Assembly: GCA_944391635.1 (NCBI GenBank)
Contig: CALXUL010000159.1
Location: forward strand, 1 to 5,169
From: an uncultured Clostridia bacterium
GTDB taxonomy: Bacteria; Bacillota; Clostridia; UBA1381
Length of the DNA stretch: 5,169 nucleotides
Reading direction: 5' to 3'
The translations under genes were made by a program, and so were the position numbers. Position 1 is the stretch's first letter. Each line of letters opens with the position of its first letter. Below the pieces are notes generated by a model. The model searched no databases. It was given only the letters and a program-made list of their open reading frames with translations, and was not told where the DNA came from. Shown here piece after piece: positions 1 through 5,169 of this stretch.

Positions 1-78
1 ACTTATGTACACGTGCTGCCGGTGAATAAAGATAAAATAATTCGGCTTCTTTCTTCCAGCCTGCAAAATGAAACATAA
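1..78 (+). CDS. Tyrosine recombinase/integrase, C-terminal end only (5' partial)
   Basis: Reading in frame from base 1, the sequence encodes 25 residues and stops at TAA (76-78). The visible peptide begins TYVHVLPVNKDK. A T-Y-x-H-V-L stretch close to the C-terminus is characteristic of phage and integrative-element tyrosine recombinases. In that family this tyrosine is the nucleophile that attacks DNA and follows the L-G-H motif, which would lie just outside the window. The catalytic Tyr would be codon 4-6. The remaining tail of about 20 residues is normal for the family. The location also fits: the gene reads toward, and ends 92 bp from, the 3' end of ssrA, a well-known integration target. 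The assignment rests on a short peptide plus context, so it is probable rather than certain; the L-G-H, R-K and H-x-x-R motifs cannot be seen. Confidence 0.6.
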   Translation, partial: TYVHVLPVNKDKIIRLLSSSLQNET

Positions 79-106
79 TACTATATTTTAACTAAAAAAT
101 AATTAA

Positions 107-127
107 TTTTGCACCATTTTTGCACCA
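107..127. repeat. Tandem direct repeat TTTTGCACCA x2, candidate integrase arm-binding sites
   Basis: TTTTGCACCA occurs at 107-116 and again at 118-127, separated by one T, so the period is 11 bp, about one helical turn. It lies between the integrase stop codon and the ssrA 3' end. Short direct repeats in this position are typical of arm-type binding sites for the N-terminal domain of tyrosine integrases. The repeat is seen directly; the binding role is inferred. Confidence 0.5.
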
Positions 128-129
128 GC

Positions 130-167
130 AAAAACAAAAACCGCATAGCAATGCGGTTTTTGTTTTT
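130..167 (-). terminator. Strong hairpin terminator of ssrA, symmetric and also facing the integrase gene
   Basis: The arms at 130-146 and 151-167 form a 17-bp perfect inverted repeat around the 4-nt loop AGCA. The core is CCGCAT/ATGCGG, flanked by A5-C-A5 on one side and T5-G-T5 on the other. On the minus strand it starts 2 nt after the encoded CCA of the tmRNA and ends in a U-rich tract. On the plus strand it also has a T-rich arm, so it can stop transcripts leaving the integrase gene. Confidence 0.85.
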
Positions 168-169
168 CG

Positions 170-512
170 TGGTGGAGATGACGGGAGTTGAACCCGTGTC
201 CGAAAACAAGTCCTCAACGCTTTCTACGGGTGTAGTCTGTGATTAAATTTCCCGGACGCTATGTCTCACAGACAAAGCATACCGCCCGGTAGCTCCTATT
301 TCATGACGGGATAGAAGCATACTCCCGTTCACGTTCACCGCTTTAGTATTCGCCTTGAGTCCGATGCGCGGTACAAACGGTCAAGACGGCTGCGTTAGGC
401 AGCTTGTGCTACTCTATTGTTAGCGTTTATATTTAAGTTTTGGTGGTTTTAAGTGTCGCCGCACTACCCGCTTACGAAGCCTCTTTGCCCCCGTCGAAGC
501 CGTTACATCCCC
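170..512 (-). ncRNA. ssrA: Transfer-messenger RNA (tmRNA, SsrA)
   Basis: This is a complete 343-nt tmRNA gene. The RNA acts with SmpB and EF-Tu to rescue ribosomes stalled on mRNAs lacking a stop codon and adds a degradation tag to the unfinished protein. The 5' end begins GGGGATG, followed by the conserved AACGGCTTCGACGGGGGC stretch. The 3' end carries the T-arm (GGGTTCAACTCCC) and ends in CATCTCC-A-CCA. The 7-bp acceptor stem forms between GGGGAUG and CAUCUCC with one G-U pair. CCA is encoded. The length is slightly below the roughly 360 nt of E. coli tmRNA. The tag reading frame lies at 395-424, with its stop codon in a small hairpin loop (stem GCTGC/GCAGC, 389-403), as expected for this part of tmRNA. 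Its own promoter (526-555) and terminator (130-167) flank it. The T-loop has A where many species have G (TTCAACT), which is within the usual range. Confidence 0.97.
395..424 (-). other. tmRNA tag-peptide reading frame, encodes ANNRVAQAA
   Basis: Reading the minus strand from the likely resume codon GCT (424-422) gives A-N-N-R-V-A-Q-A-A and then TAA (397-395). With the alanine charged on the tRNA-like domain, the added tag would be AANNRVAQAA. The resume codon was chosen because the six bases before it, ATAAAC, match the E. coli pattern ATAGTC before GCA, including the important A at -4. The frame ends in the expected ...A-A-stop. The tag lacks the acidic residues and the terminal L-A-A usual in many Firmicute and proteobacterial tags. 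The frame is clear; the exact resume codon is inferred. Confidence 0.85.
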
Positions 513-525
513 ATATTTATACTAT

Positions 526-555
526 ATTATACTCTTTATTCTGCACAAAAGTCAA
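526..555 (-). promoter_or_regulatory. Promoter of ssrA
   Basis: On the minus strand TTGACT (555-550) and a perfect TATAAT (531-526) are separated by 18 bp. TATAAT ends 13 nt before the mature tmRNA 5' end. Transcription starting about 7 nt after the -10 box would leave a short leader, which RNase P normally removes from pre-tmRNA. This matches a constitutive housekeeping sigma-factor promoter. Confidence 0.8.
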
Positions 556-622
556 TACTTATATGTAATTTTTTAATTTGATGTATATAACAATTTTGGA
601 AATGTTTTTGACAATACTGATA

Positions 623-651
623 TTGATTATTTCCGTTATTTGTGCTATCTT
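623..651 (+). promoter_or_regulatory. Candidate promoter of the GH115-uxuB operon
   Basis: TTGATT (623-628) and TATCTT (646-651) are separated by 17 bp. A TGC directly upstream of the -10 (643-645) gives an extended -10 element. Transcription would start near 658, leaving a leader of about 33 nt before the ATG at 691. Each hexamer departs from consensus, so this is a moderate promoter that may be under control, consistent with the palindrome overlapping it. The better -35-like TTGACA at 608-613 has no -10 at a workable distance. Confidence 0.5.
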
Positions 652-663
652 TAATATTAAAGA
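648..663. promoter_or_regulatory. Perfect 16-bp palindrome, candidate operator
   Basis: TCTTTAATATTAAAGA is a perfect inverted repeat that overlaps the last bases of the candidate -10 box and the expected transcription start. A repressor bound here would block the promoter, which suits a substrate-induced uronate operon. No regulator gene is in the window, and the site matches no operator consensus I recognise. In AT-rich DNA such palindromes also arise by chance, so the role is inference. Confidence 0.35.
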
Positions 664-680
664 GAAAATTTTATTTATCA

Positions 681-686
681 AGGAGA
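681..686 (+). promoter_or_regulatory. Ribosome binding site of the GH115 gene
   Basis: AGGAGA lies 4 nt before the ATG at 691 (5 nt if only AGGAG is counted). It supports that start as the true one; no other in-frame start nearby has a comparable site. Confidence 0.8.
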
Positions 687-690
687 GTAT

Positions 691-2676
691 ATGTATTTTT
701 CACTAAATACCAACACACAAATCTTTGCCCCTTCCTGTTCTGTCGCAGTTTTAAATGCAATAAATATTCTAAGGCGCGACATAAACAGTAGCCTTGGGGC
801 AGCCGAGAATAATTTTATTCGGCTTAAAACTTCCAAAATGCCGAAACCTGAAAGTTACATCATAGATGTAGGCGAAGAATTAAGTATTTTTGCGGAAGAT
901 GATTTGGGGTTTATTTACGCGCTCTTATTTATAAGCAAAGAGCTTATAGGAATTGAGCCGTTCTGGTTTTGGCTTGACTGCCCTTTTCCGAAAAAAGATT
1001 TTACAAAAATCCCATACGGGAAATATATATCAAAGCCGGCTGACATACGCTTTCGAGGTTGGTTTTTAAATGATGAGGTACTGCTCATGAACTGGCGTGC
1101 CGATTCGGATAATGAAACCGTATGGCGTATGGCATTTGAGGCATTGCTTCGCTGCGGCGGTAATATTGTTATTCCCGGTACAGATAAAATGGCAAAAAAG
1201 AACGCCGCGCTTGCCGCCGAAATGGGGCTTTGGATTACACATCATCATGCAGAACCGCTCGGAGCAGAAATGTTTTCACGCGCATATCCCGGAAAAATTG
1301 CTTCTTTTGAAGAATATCCAGAACTTTTCTATAAACTTTGGGAAGATGCGGTTATAGCACAAAAAAATTATAACGTTGTGTGGAATCTGTGTTTTCGCGG
1401 TCAGGGCGATAAACCCTTTTGGAGTGATGATAAAAGCGGCAAATATAACACTCCTCAAAAAAAGGGCGAACTTATCAGCCAGGTAATTTCCAAGCAATGC
1501 GAAATTGTAAAAAAGCATGTAAAAAATCCTATATTCTGCACCAATCTTTATGGTGAACTTATGGAACTTTACAAGCAGGGACACATTCGGCTTGACCCTC
1601 AGATAATTAAGGTTTATGCAGATAACGGTTACGGTAAAATGGTGACAAGACGCCGCGACAGTCATGACTTAAGAGTACCTTCAATGCCTAAAAAAGGTGC
1701 GGGCAGACAGGGAATATATTATCATATCTCCTTTTATGACTTACAGGCTGCAAACCACATTACAATGTTTCCCAACACGACAGAATTTGTTAACCGTGAG
1801 CTTTCCTTAGTTTTGGAAAATGACGGCAGAGATTTCTGGATAATTAATTGTTCAAATATACGTCCCCACACCTTTTTTCTTGATTTTATAAGAAAAAAAT
1901 GGACTGATACCAAAACAGATTCATCAGCGCATTGCGCAGAATATGTAAATACATATTATTCAAATTCTGCTTTTGTACAAAAGTGTTTTAATGAATATCC
2001 CAAAGCCCTGATTCAATACGCGCCTTATGAAGACGCTTTTTGCGGCGAACAGTTTTATACCGAAAATTCGCGCCTGATAGCAAACAGCATTATCCGTTCC
2101 GGCAACGCGCCGTGTGAGCAACTTAACTGGTTTGATAATTCCGAAACTCTTTTAGAACAGGTCATTAAAATAAAAGAGCTATGTCAAAAAGGATTACCAA
2201 AACTTAGCTCATATTTACAGCTTTGCAGCGAAAATGAAGCTTGTCCTCTTTTTTGCGCTACTGTTTTATTATGGGCAAAAATACATTATTTTTGTGCAAA
2301 CGGACTTTTTAAAACCTGCATGTCAGCAGAAAAATATTTATGCGGCGATTATGAAACTGCCTTTGTTTTAGCGGGTGATTCAGCGGAATATTTTGATAAA
2401 GCAAACTCTGCTCTCCGAAGCAGTGAATACGGCAAATGGCAGGGATTTTATCAAAATGACTGCCTTGCTGATATAAAACACTCTGCGTATATGGCGCGAA
2501 AATTGATGGGATATATCCGCGAAATCGGCGATAACCCATCTCATTATTCTTGGTACAGAAAATTTGTATATGCTCCCCAAGACAGGGACATATATCTTCT
2601 TCTCGTAACCGACAACCACTATACTGATGAAGAACTTTATAAAGTAATGAAATTAAAAACAAATAAAAAGGACTGA
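691..2676 (+). CDS. Glycoside hydrolase family 115 protein (alpha-glucuronidase type), cytoplasmic
   Basis: This 661-residue protein is recognised as GH115, the family of alpha-glucuronidases that remove (4-O-methyl-)D-glucuronic acid from xylan and its fragments. Motifs in order are FRGWFLNDE (121-129), WITHHHAEPLGAE (181-193, the family H-H-E-P region), WNLCFRGQGD (231-240), VYADNGYG (308-315, the family W-A-D-D-N-W-G region), GIYYHISFYD (341-350) and DFWIINCSNIRP (381-392). From memory of characterised GH115 enzymes, Glu188 and Asp311 would sit at the proposed catalytic positions. The layout suggests an N-terminal beta domain (about 1-115), a TIM-barrel core (about 115-400) and a helical domain (about 410-620). 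Most characterised members have roughly 800-1000 residues with a further C-terminal beta-sandwich, which is missing here. There is no signal peptide or membrane segment, so it should act inside the cell on imported oligosaccharides. It is followed 5 bp later by a likely fructuronate reductase gene, which fits use of the released glucuronate. Family assignment is firm; the exact substrate is not proven. Confidence 0.9.
   Translation: MYFSLNTNTQIFAPSCSVAVLNAINILRRDINSSLGAAENNFIRLKTSKMPKPESYIIDVGEELSIFAEDDLGFIYALLFISKELIGIEPFWFWLDCPFPKKDFTKIPYGKYISKPADIRFRGWFLNDEVLLMNWRADSDNETVWRMAFEALLRCGGNIVIPGTDKMAKKNAALAAEMGLWITHHHAEPLGAEMFSRAYPGKIASFEEYPELFYKLWEDAVIAQKNYNVVWNLCFRGQGDKPFWSDDKSGKYNTPQKKGELISQVISKQCEIVKKHVKNPIFCTNLYGELMELYKQGHIRLDPQIIKVYADNGYGKMVTRRRDSHDLRVPSMPKKGAGRQGIYYHISFYDLQAANHITMFPNTTEFVNRELSLVLENDGRDFWIINCSNIRPHTFFLDFIRKKWTDTKTDSSAHCAEYVNTYYSNSAFVQKCFNEYPKALIQYAPYEDAFCGEQFYTENSRLIANSIIRSGNAPCEQLNWFDNSETLLEQVIKIKELCQKGLPKLSSYLQLCSENEACPLFCATVLLWAKIHYFCANGLFKTCMSAEKYLCGDYETAFVLAGDSAEYFDKANSALRSSEYGKWQGFYQNDCLADIKHSAYMARKLMGYIREIGDNPSHYSWYRKFVYAPQDRDIYLLLVTDNHYTDEELYKVMKLKTNKKD
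2668..2672 (+). promoter_or_regulatory. Ribosome binding site deciding the start of uxuB
   Basis: AAGGA, inside the end of the GH115 gene, lies 9 nt before the ATG at 2682. An earlier ATG at 2678 is also within reach of it but is in another frame and reaches a stop after nine codons. The long frame therefore starts at 2682. The overlap with the upstream gene suggests coupled translation. Confidence 0.7.
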
Positions 2677-2681
2677 TATGA

Positions 2682-4265
2682 ATGAATTTGACAAAAGACG
2701 GCATTAAGGACCAAAAGCCATGGCTTGATGCAAATATCAAGCTTCCTGAGTTTGATATTGACCAAATGAGGAAAAGCACACAGGATAATCCCGAATGGGT
2801 TCATTTTGGTGCAGGAAATATCTTCAGAGGATTTATAGGCTCAATAAATCAACTTCTCCTAAATCAAGGGCTTACTAAAACGGGAATTATTGCGGTTGAA
2901 ACTTTTGATTACGAAATTATCGATAAGATATACAAGCCGTATGATAACCTTACCCTCTCTGTCACTATGGATTCACATTCAAATATGAACTGCGAAGTAT
3001 TAGCAAGTATTGCAGAAGGAATAAAAGGCAATGAGCAGAACAGACTAAAGGAAATTTTCTCAAAGCCATCACTTAAAATGGTAAGTTATACCATAACAGA
3101 AAAAGGGTATGCCATAAAGGGTATTGACGGCAACTACCTAAAAGCCGCATATGATGATATACAATTAGGACCCGATAACGCTGCGACTGCTATGGGAATT
3201 ACCGCAGCACTTCTTTTGCACCGATATAATACCTGCAAAAAGCCAATTGCCATAGCAAGTATGGATAACTGCTCACATAACGGCGAAAAACTTTGCAGCG
3301 CAGTAACCGAGATTGCAAAAGAGTGGATTAACCGCGGATTTGCAGATTTGGGTTTTGCCGAATATCTATCTGACAGTGTAAGTTTTCCGTGGAGTATGAT
3401 AGACAAAATTACTCCTCGTCCGTCTGAAAAGGTAATGTCCTTTCTCGAAGGAATGGGGGTTAATTCCATTTCCCCGATAGTTACTTCAAAAAACACATTT
3501 ATTGCGCCCTTCGTCAATGCAGAATCTGCTCAATATCTGGTAGTCGAGGATAATTTCCCGAACGGTAGACCGCCTCTTGAAAAGGCAGGCGTATATATGA
3601 CTACACGTGAGATAGTTAATAAATCCGAAACTATGAAAGTTACTACCTGCTTAAATCCATTGCATACCGGACTTGCGGTATTTGGATGCCTGCTCGGCTA
3701 CAGCAGTATTTGGGAAGAGATGCGTGATAATGACCTTGTCAAACTGGTAAATAAGATTGCAGAAGAAGGAATAAAGGTGGTTATTAACCCGGGTATTATT
3801 GACCCTATAAAATTTTCCCGCGAGGTTATAGAGGACAGACTCCCCAATCCCAACATTCCCGATGCGCCGCAGCGAATCGCAACCGATACTTCTCAAAAAG
3901 TAGGCATACGCTACGGTGAAACAATAAAGGCATATATAGCGAATAAGGATTTAGACCCAGACGCACTTTGCGCAATTCCGCTTGCTTTGGCAGGCTGGCT
4001 TAGGTATCTTCTTGCAATAGATGACAGCGGCAAAGAATTCATCCCCAGCCCTGACCCAATGCTTAGTGAATTAAGCAATCTTATGTCAAAAATCGAGTTC
4101 GGCAAACCTGCAACAGTCGCAGATAATCTAAAACCAATACTTTCAAACAAAAATATCTTCGGCGTTAATTTATATGAATCAGGGCTTGGTGAGAAAATAG
4201 AAAAACTCTTTTCAGAAATGATAAATGGCAAAGGAGCCGTTCGCCAAACCCTTGCCAAGCTTTAA
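2682..4265 (+). CDS. uxuB: Mannitol dehydrogenase family oxidoreductase, probable fructuronate reductase (UxuB type)
   Basis: This 527-residue protein belongs to the long-chain mannitol dehydrogenase/uronate reductase family. The expected reaction is NAD(H)-dependent interconversion of D-fructuronate and D-mannonate in the cytoplasm. Visible signatures are the Rossmann dinucleotide-binding segment VHFGAGNIFRGF (40-51), TITEKGYA (137-144), SMDNCSHNG (193-201), FPWSMIDKITPRP (235-247), the active-site region KVTTCLNPLH (319-328) and RIATDTSQKVGIRYGETIK (398-416), where the family has R-I-A-x-D-x-S-Q-K. Length is near the usual 480-550. In the active-site region Asn325 and His328 keep the N-x-x-H spacing, but Lys319 is six residues before the Asn rather than five, as I recall for mannitol dehydrogenase. 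It lies 5 bp after the GH115 gene, so the two are very likely one transcript. That context favours glucuronate-derived fructuronate as substrate; tagaturonate, mannitol or arabitol remain possible. The family is certain and the substrate, hence the symbol, is probable. Confidence 0.85.
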   Translation: MNLTKDGIKDQKPWLDANIKLPEFDIDQMRKSTQDNPEWVHFGAGNIFRGFIGSINQLLLNQGLTKTGIIAVETFDYEIIDKIYKPYDNLTLSVTMDSHSNMNCEVLASIAEGIKGNEQNRLKEIFSKPSLKMVSYTITEKGYAIKGIDGNYLKAAYDDIQLGPDNAATAMGITAALLLHRYNTCKKPIAIASMDNCSHNGEKLCSAVTEIAKEWINRGFADLGFAEYLSDSVSFPWSMIDKITPRPSEKVMSFLEGMGVNSISPIVTSKNTFIAPFVNAESAQYLVVEDNFPNGRPPLEKAGVYMTTREIVNKSETMKVTTCLNPLHTGLAVFGCLLGYSSIWEEMRDNDLVKLVNKIAEEGIKVVINPGIIDPIKFSREVIEDRLPNPNIPDAPQRIATDTSQKVGIRYGETIKAYIANKDLDPDALCAIPLALAGWLRYLLAIDDSGKEFIPSPDPMLSELSNLMSKIEFGKPATVADNLKPILSNKNIFGVNLYESGLGEKIEKLFSEMINGKGAVRQTLAKL

Positions 4266-4364
4266 CAGTCGATTGTTGCAAATAAAACCAATATACATTA
4301 CAGCTATCTTTGCAGAAAAAGATTAATTTTAAAAGCTGTGATTCAAATAGTATATTCTTTTCTA

Positions 4365-4385
4365 AGCGGTAAACGCCATACCGCT
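4365..4385. other. Short hairpin downstream of uxuB
   Basis: AGCGGTA and TACCGCT form a 7-bp stem around the loop AACGCCA. No T tract follows, so it is not a terminator by itself. It sits 11 nt before the terminator at 4396 and might protect the mRNA 3' end. The function is unknown. Confidence 0.35.
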
Positions 4386-4395
4386 ACAAGATTTA

Positions 4396-4439
4396 AAAAA
4401 TGCGCCGGGCTTTTATCAAATATAGCCAGACGCATTTTT
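4396..4439 (+). terminator. Operon terminator downstream of uxuB
   Basis: The outer arms AAAAATGCG (4396-4404) and CGCATTTTT (4431-4439) pair over 9 bp. Inside them GGCT (4408-4411) and AGCC (4424-4427) form a second short stem. The T-rich arm followed by ATTTCTT on the plus strand is the usual release tract. The A-rich left arm would give a U tract on the minus strand too, so it may also act there. Confidence 0.7.
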
Positions 4440-4462
4440 ATTTCTTAATCAAATATTCTAAT

Positions 4463-4504
4463 AAAAAGCATCTCCCTGCATATTATCACAGGAGATGCTT
4501 TTTT
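4463..4504. terminator. Bidirectional terminator between convergent genes
   Basis: The arms 4463-4478 and 4489-4503 form a 15-bp stem (AAAAAGCATCTC paired with GAGATGCTTTTT, extended by CTG/CAG with one unpaired C in the left arm) and a 10-nt loop. Each strand ends in a run of at least five T. It lies 10 nt from the stop codon of the minus-strand gene (4514) and backs up the operon terminator at 4396, so it most likely serves the minus-strand gene first. Confidence 0.85.
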
Positions 4505-4513
4505 ATATTACCT

Positions 4514-5169
4514 TTAAAAATTTTCAAACAGCATAATATCCGCCGCCGCACCGTCAATGACCCTTACAAGCGCATAGCTTCTTGAATAATCGGGATTCCA
4601 TTGTATAACATTCCCATCCTCATCTAAATCCTCATCGGAAATCTGAGACGGGAAAATACTTCCTGTACTATCAACTTCAGCACTCTTTGTATCCGACACA
4701 TCATATGAGTAAACTATTGTATCAGATAAAATCGGTACAAACAGTTCATTATCCGCTAAACCGTCTTTCTGCAAAAGTGAAATATATCTGTTATCAACAC
4801 GGTTTATTACTCCAAACAAATATCCTGCCTCAGCATTCTGGCTGACCGGCCATTTTCCGCCGGCAAGCCCTTCAGTAGTAAACAGCGGCGTAAATTCATC
4901 ATAATCAATTGGGTCGCTGTCCGGTCTATATAAAAGACACATATCCCTCGGTTCGGTTTTAAACGGATAGCCAAGCAAAATTATATCACCTGCTTTTAAA
5001 TATGATGCATTTTGACCTATTGCATCAGAATAATTATCCGATGCCTGCTCTATCAAAAAGTCTGAATCAAACGTGAATTCCCTTTCACTCCCCCAAAACA
5101 GAAGCGTTGTTTTATACACAATATCCCCATCCTGATATGTAGTAACTACTTTTTTTACCATTGCAGGAG
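4514..5169 (-). CDS. Hypothetical protein, C-terminal part (5' partial), possibly a surface protein
   Basis: An open frame runs from the right edge of the window to TAA at 4516-4514, giving about 218 codons. An ATG at 5161-5159 gives 215 residues, but the bases before it (CTCCTGCA on the minus strand) hold no ribosome binding site and the frame stays open to the edge. I therefore treat it as the end of a longer gene. I do not recognise the family with confidence. The visible part is acidic, rich in Asp, Ser and Tyr, and made of short alternating stretches that look like beta strands, such as DIVYKTTLLFWG (13-24) and AGDIILLGYPF (57-67). It ends ALVRVIDGAAADIMLFENF. No membrane segment or sortase motif is visible. 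Similar beta-rich C-terminal regions occur in SLH-type surface proteins of Clostridia, from memory only. Its neighbours are convergent and give no functional clue. Confidence 0.75.
   Translation of the reverse strand, partial: PAMVKKVVTTYQDGDIVYKTTLLFWGSEREFTFDSDFLIEQASDNYSDAIGQNASYLKAGDIILLGYPFKTEPRDMCLLYRPDSDPIDYDEFTPLFTTEGLAGGKWPVSQNAEAGYLFGVINRVDNRYISLLQKDGLADNELFVPILSDTIVYSYDVSDTKSAEVDSTGSIFPSQISDEDLDEDGNVIQWNPDYSRSYALVRVIDGAAADIMLFENF

Larger units (their letters stand above)
1..169. mobile_element. Probable right end of an element integrated at the 3' end of ssrA
   Basis: Three things occur together here: the tail of a likely tyrosine integrase, a tandem repeat resembling integrase arm-binding sites (107-127), and an intact tmRNA 3' end at 170. 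Tyrosine-integrase elements commonly insert into the T-arm/acceptor end of tRNA and tmRNA genes and restore that end with an identical att copy, leaving the gene functional. The body of the element would lie to the left, outside the window. The exact crossover point cannot be seen, because the second att copy is not present; it could lie inside the tmRNA 3' end, so the boundary given is approximate. It could also be a decayed remnant. Confidence 0.45.

Noticed and set aside
79..129. Possible CRISPR or larger repeat array near the left end
   Set aside because: Only two 10-bp units 1 bp apart are present, with no spacers; nothing elsewhere in the window repeats regularly.
608..613. Perfect TTGACA as the -35 of the GH115 operon promoter
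   Set aside because: At 16-18 bp spacing the downstream hexamers (such as TTCCGT at 631-636) bear little resemblance to TATAAT. The TTGATT-17-TATCTT pair with an extended -10 fits better.
1276..1665. Minus-strand open frame of 129 codons inside the GH115 gene, and similar ones at 2309-2779, 3134-3517, 3651-3896 and 3911-4258
   Set aside because: They are antisense to genes with clear family motifs, have no ribosome binding sites or family features, and have compositions typical of shadow frames.
2678..2707. Alternative ATG for the second operon gene
   Set aside because: It is in a different frame from the 527-residue protein and reaches a TAA after nine codons.
4300..4339. Inverted repeat ACAGCT...AGCTGT after uxuB
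   Set aside because: Only 6 bp with a 28-nt loop, too weak to call a structure.
4400..4585. Plus-strand open frame of 61 codons in the convergent gap
   Set aside because: It starts inside the operon terminator hairpin, runs through the second terminator and into the minus-strand gene, and has no ribosome binding site.

Overview
The window looks like chromosomal DNA of a low- to mid-GC anaerobic Firmicute, probably a gut- or rumen-type member of the Clostridia. This rests on AT-rich promoters, strong AGGAG-type ribosome binding sites, intrinsic hairpin terminators, and a plant-polysaccharide (glucuronoxylan) degradation operon. No taxonomic marker is decisive, so the assignment is tentative.

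Left end (1-170): the last 25 codons of what looks like a tyrosine recombinase/integrase end at 78. They are followed by a tandem 10-bp repeat and a long perfect hairpin terminator. This abuts the 3' end of a complete transfer-messenger RNA gene (ssrA, 170-512, minus strand), a classic integration target for phages and integrative elements. I read the left edge as the end of an integrated element whose body lies outside the window. The tmRNA encodes an unusual degradation tag (ANNRVAQAA, preceded by the Ala carried on the tRNA-like part) and has a good sigma-A type promoter at 526-555.

Middle (513-4265): after a 178-bp divergent promoter region comes a two-gene operon on the plus strand, with 5 bp between the genes. 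The first gene encodes a 661-residue GH115 family protein (alpha-glucuronidase type) without a signal peptide. The second encodes a 527-residue mannitol-dehydrogenase-family oxidoreductase, most likely fructuronate reductase (UxuB type). Together they suggest intracellular removal of (methyl)glucuronic acid from imported xylan fragments and entry of the uronate into the fructuronate-mannonate pathway. The isomerase, the dehydratase and a transporter are not in the window. A perfect 16-bp palindrome overlaps the likely -10 box and start site and could be an operator.

Right end (4266-5169): a 248-bp gap with two successive hairpin terminators separates the operon from a convergent minus-strand gene. 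Only the C-terminal part of that gene (about 218 codons) is visible. It looks like the beta-rich, acidic C-terminal portion of a larger, possibly surface, protein, but I cannot assign a function.

I see no convincing new biological system here. The most interesting points are the element junction at ssrA, the atypical tmRNA tag, and the compact cytoplasmic GH115-UxuB pair.
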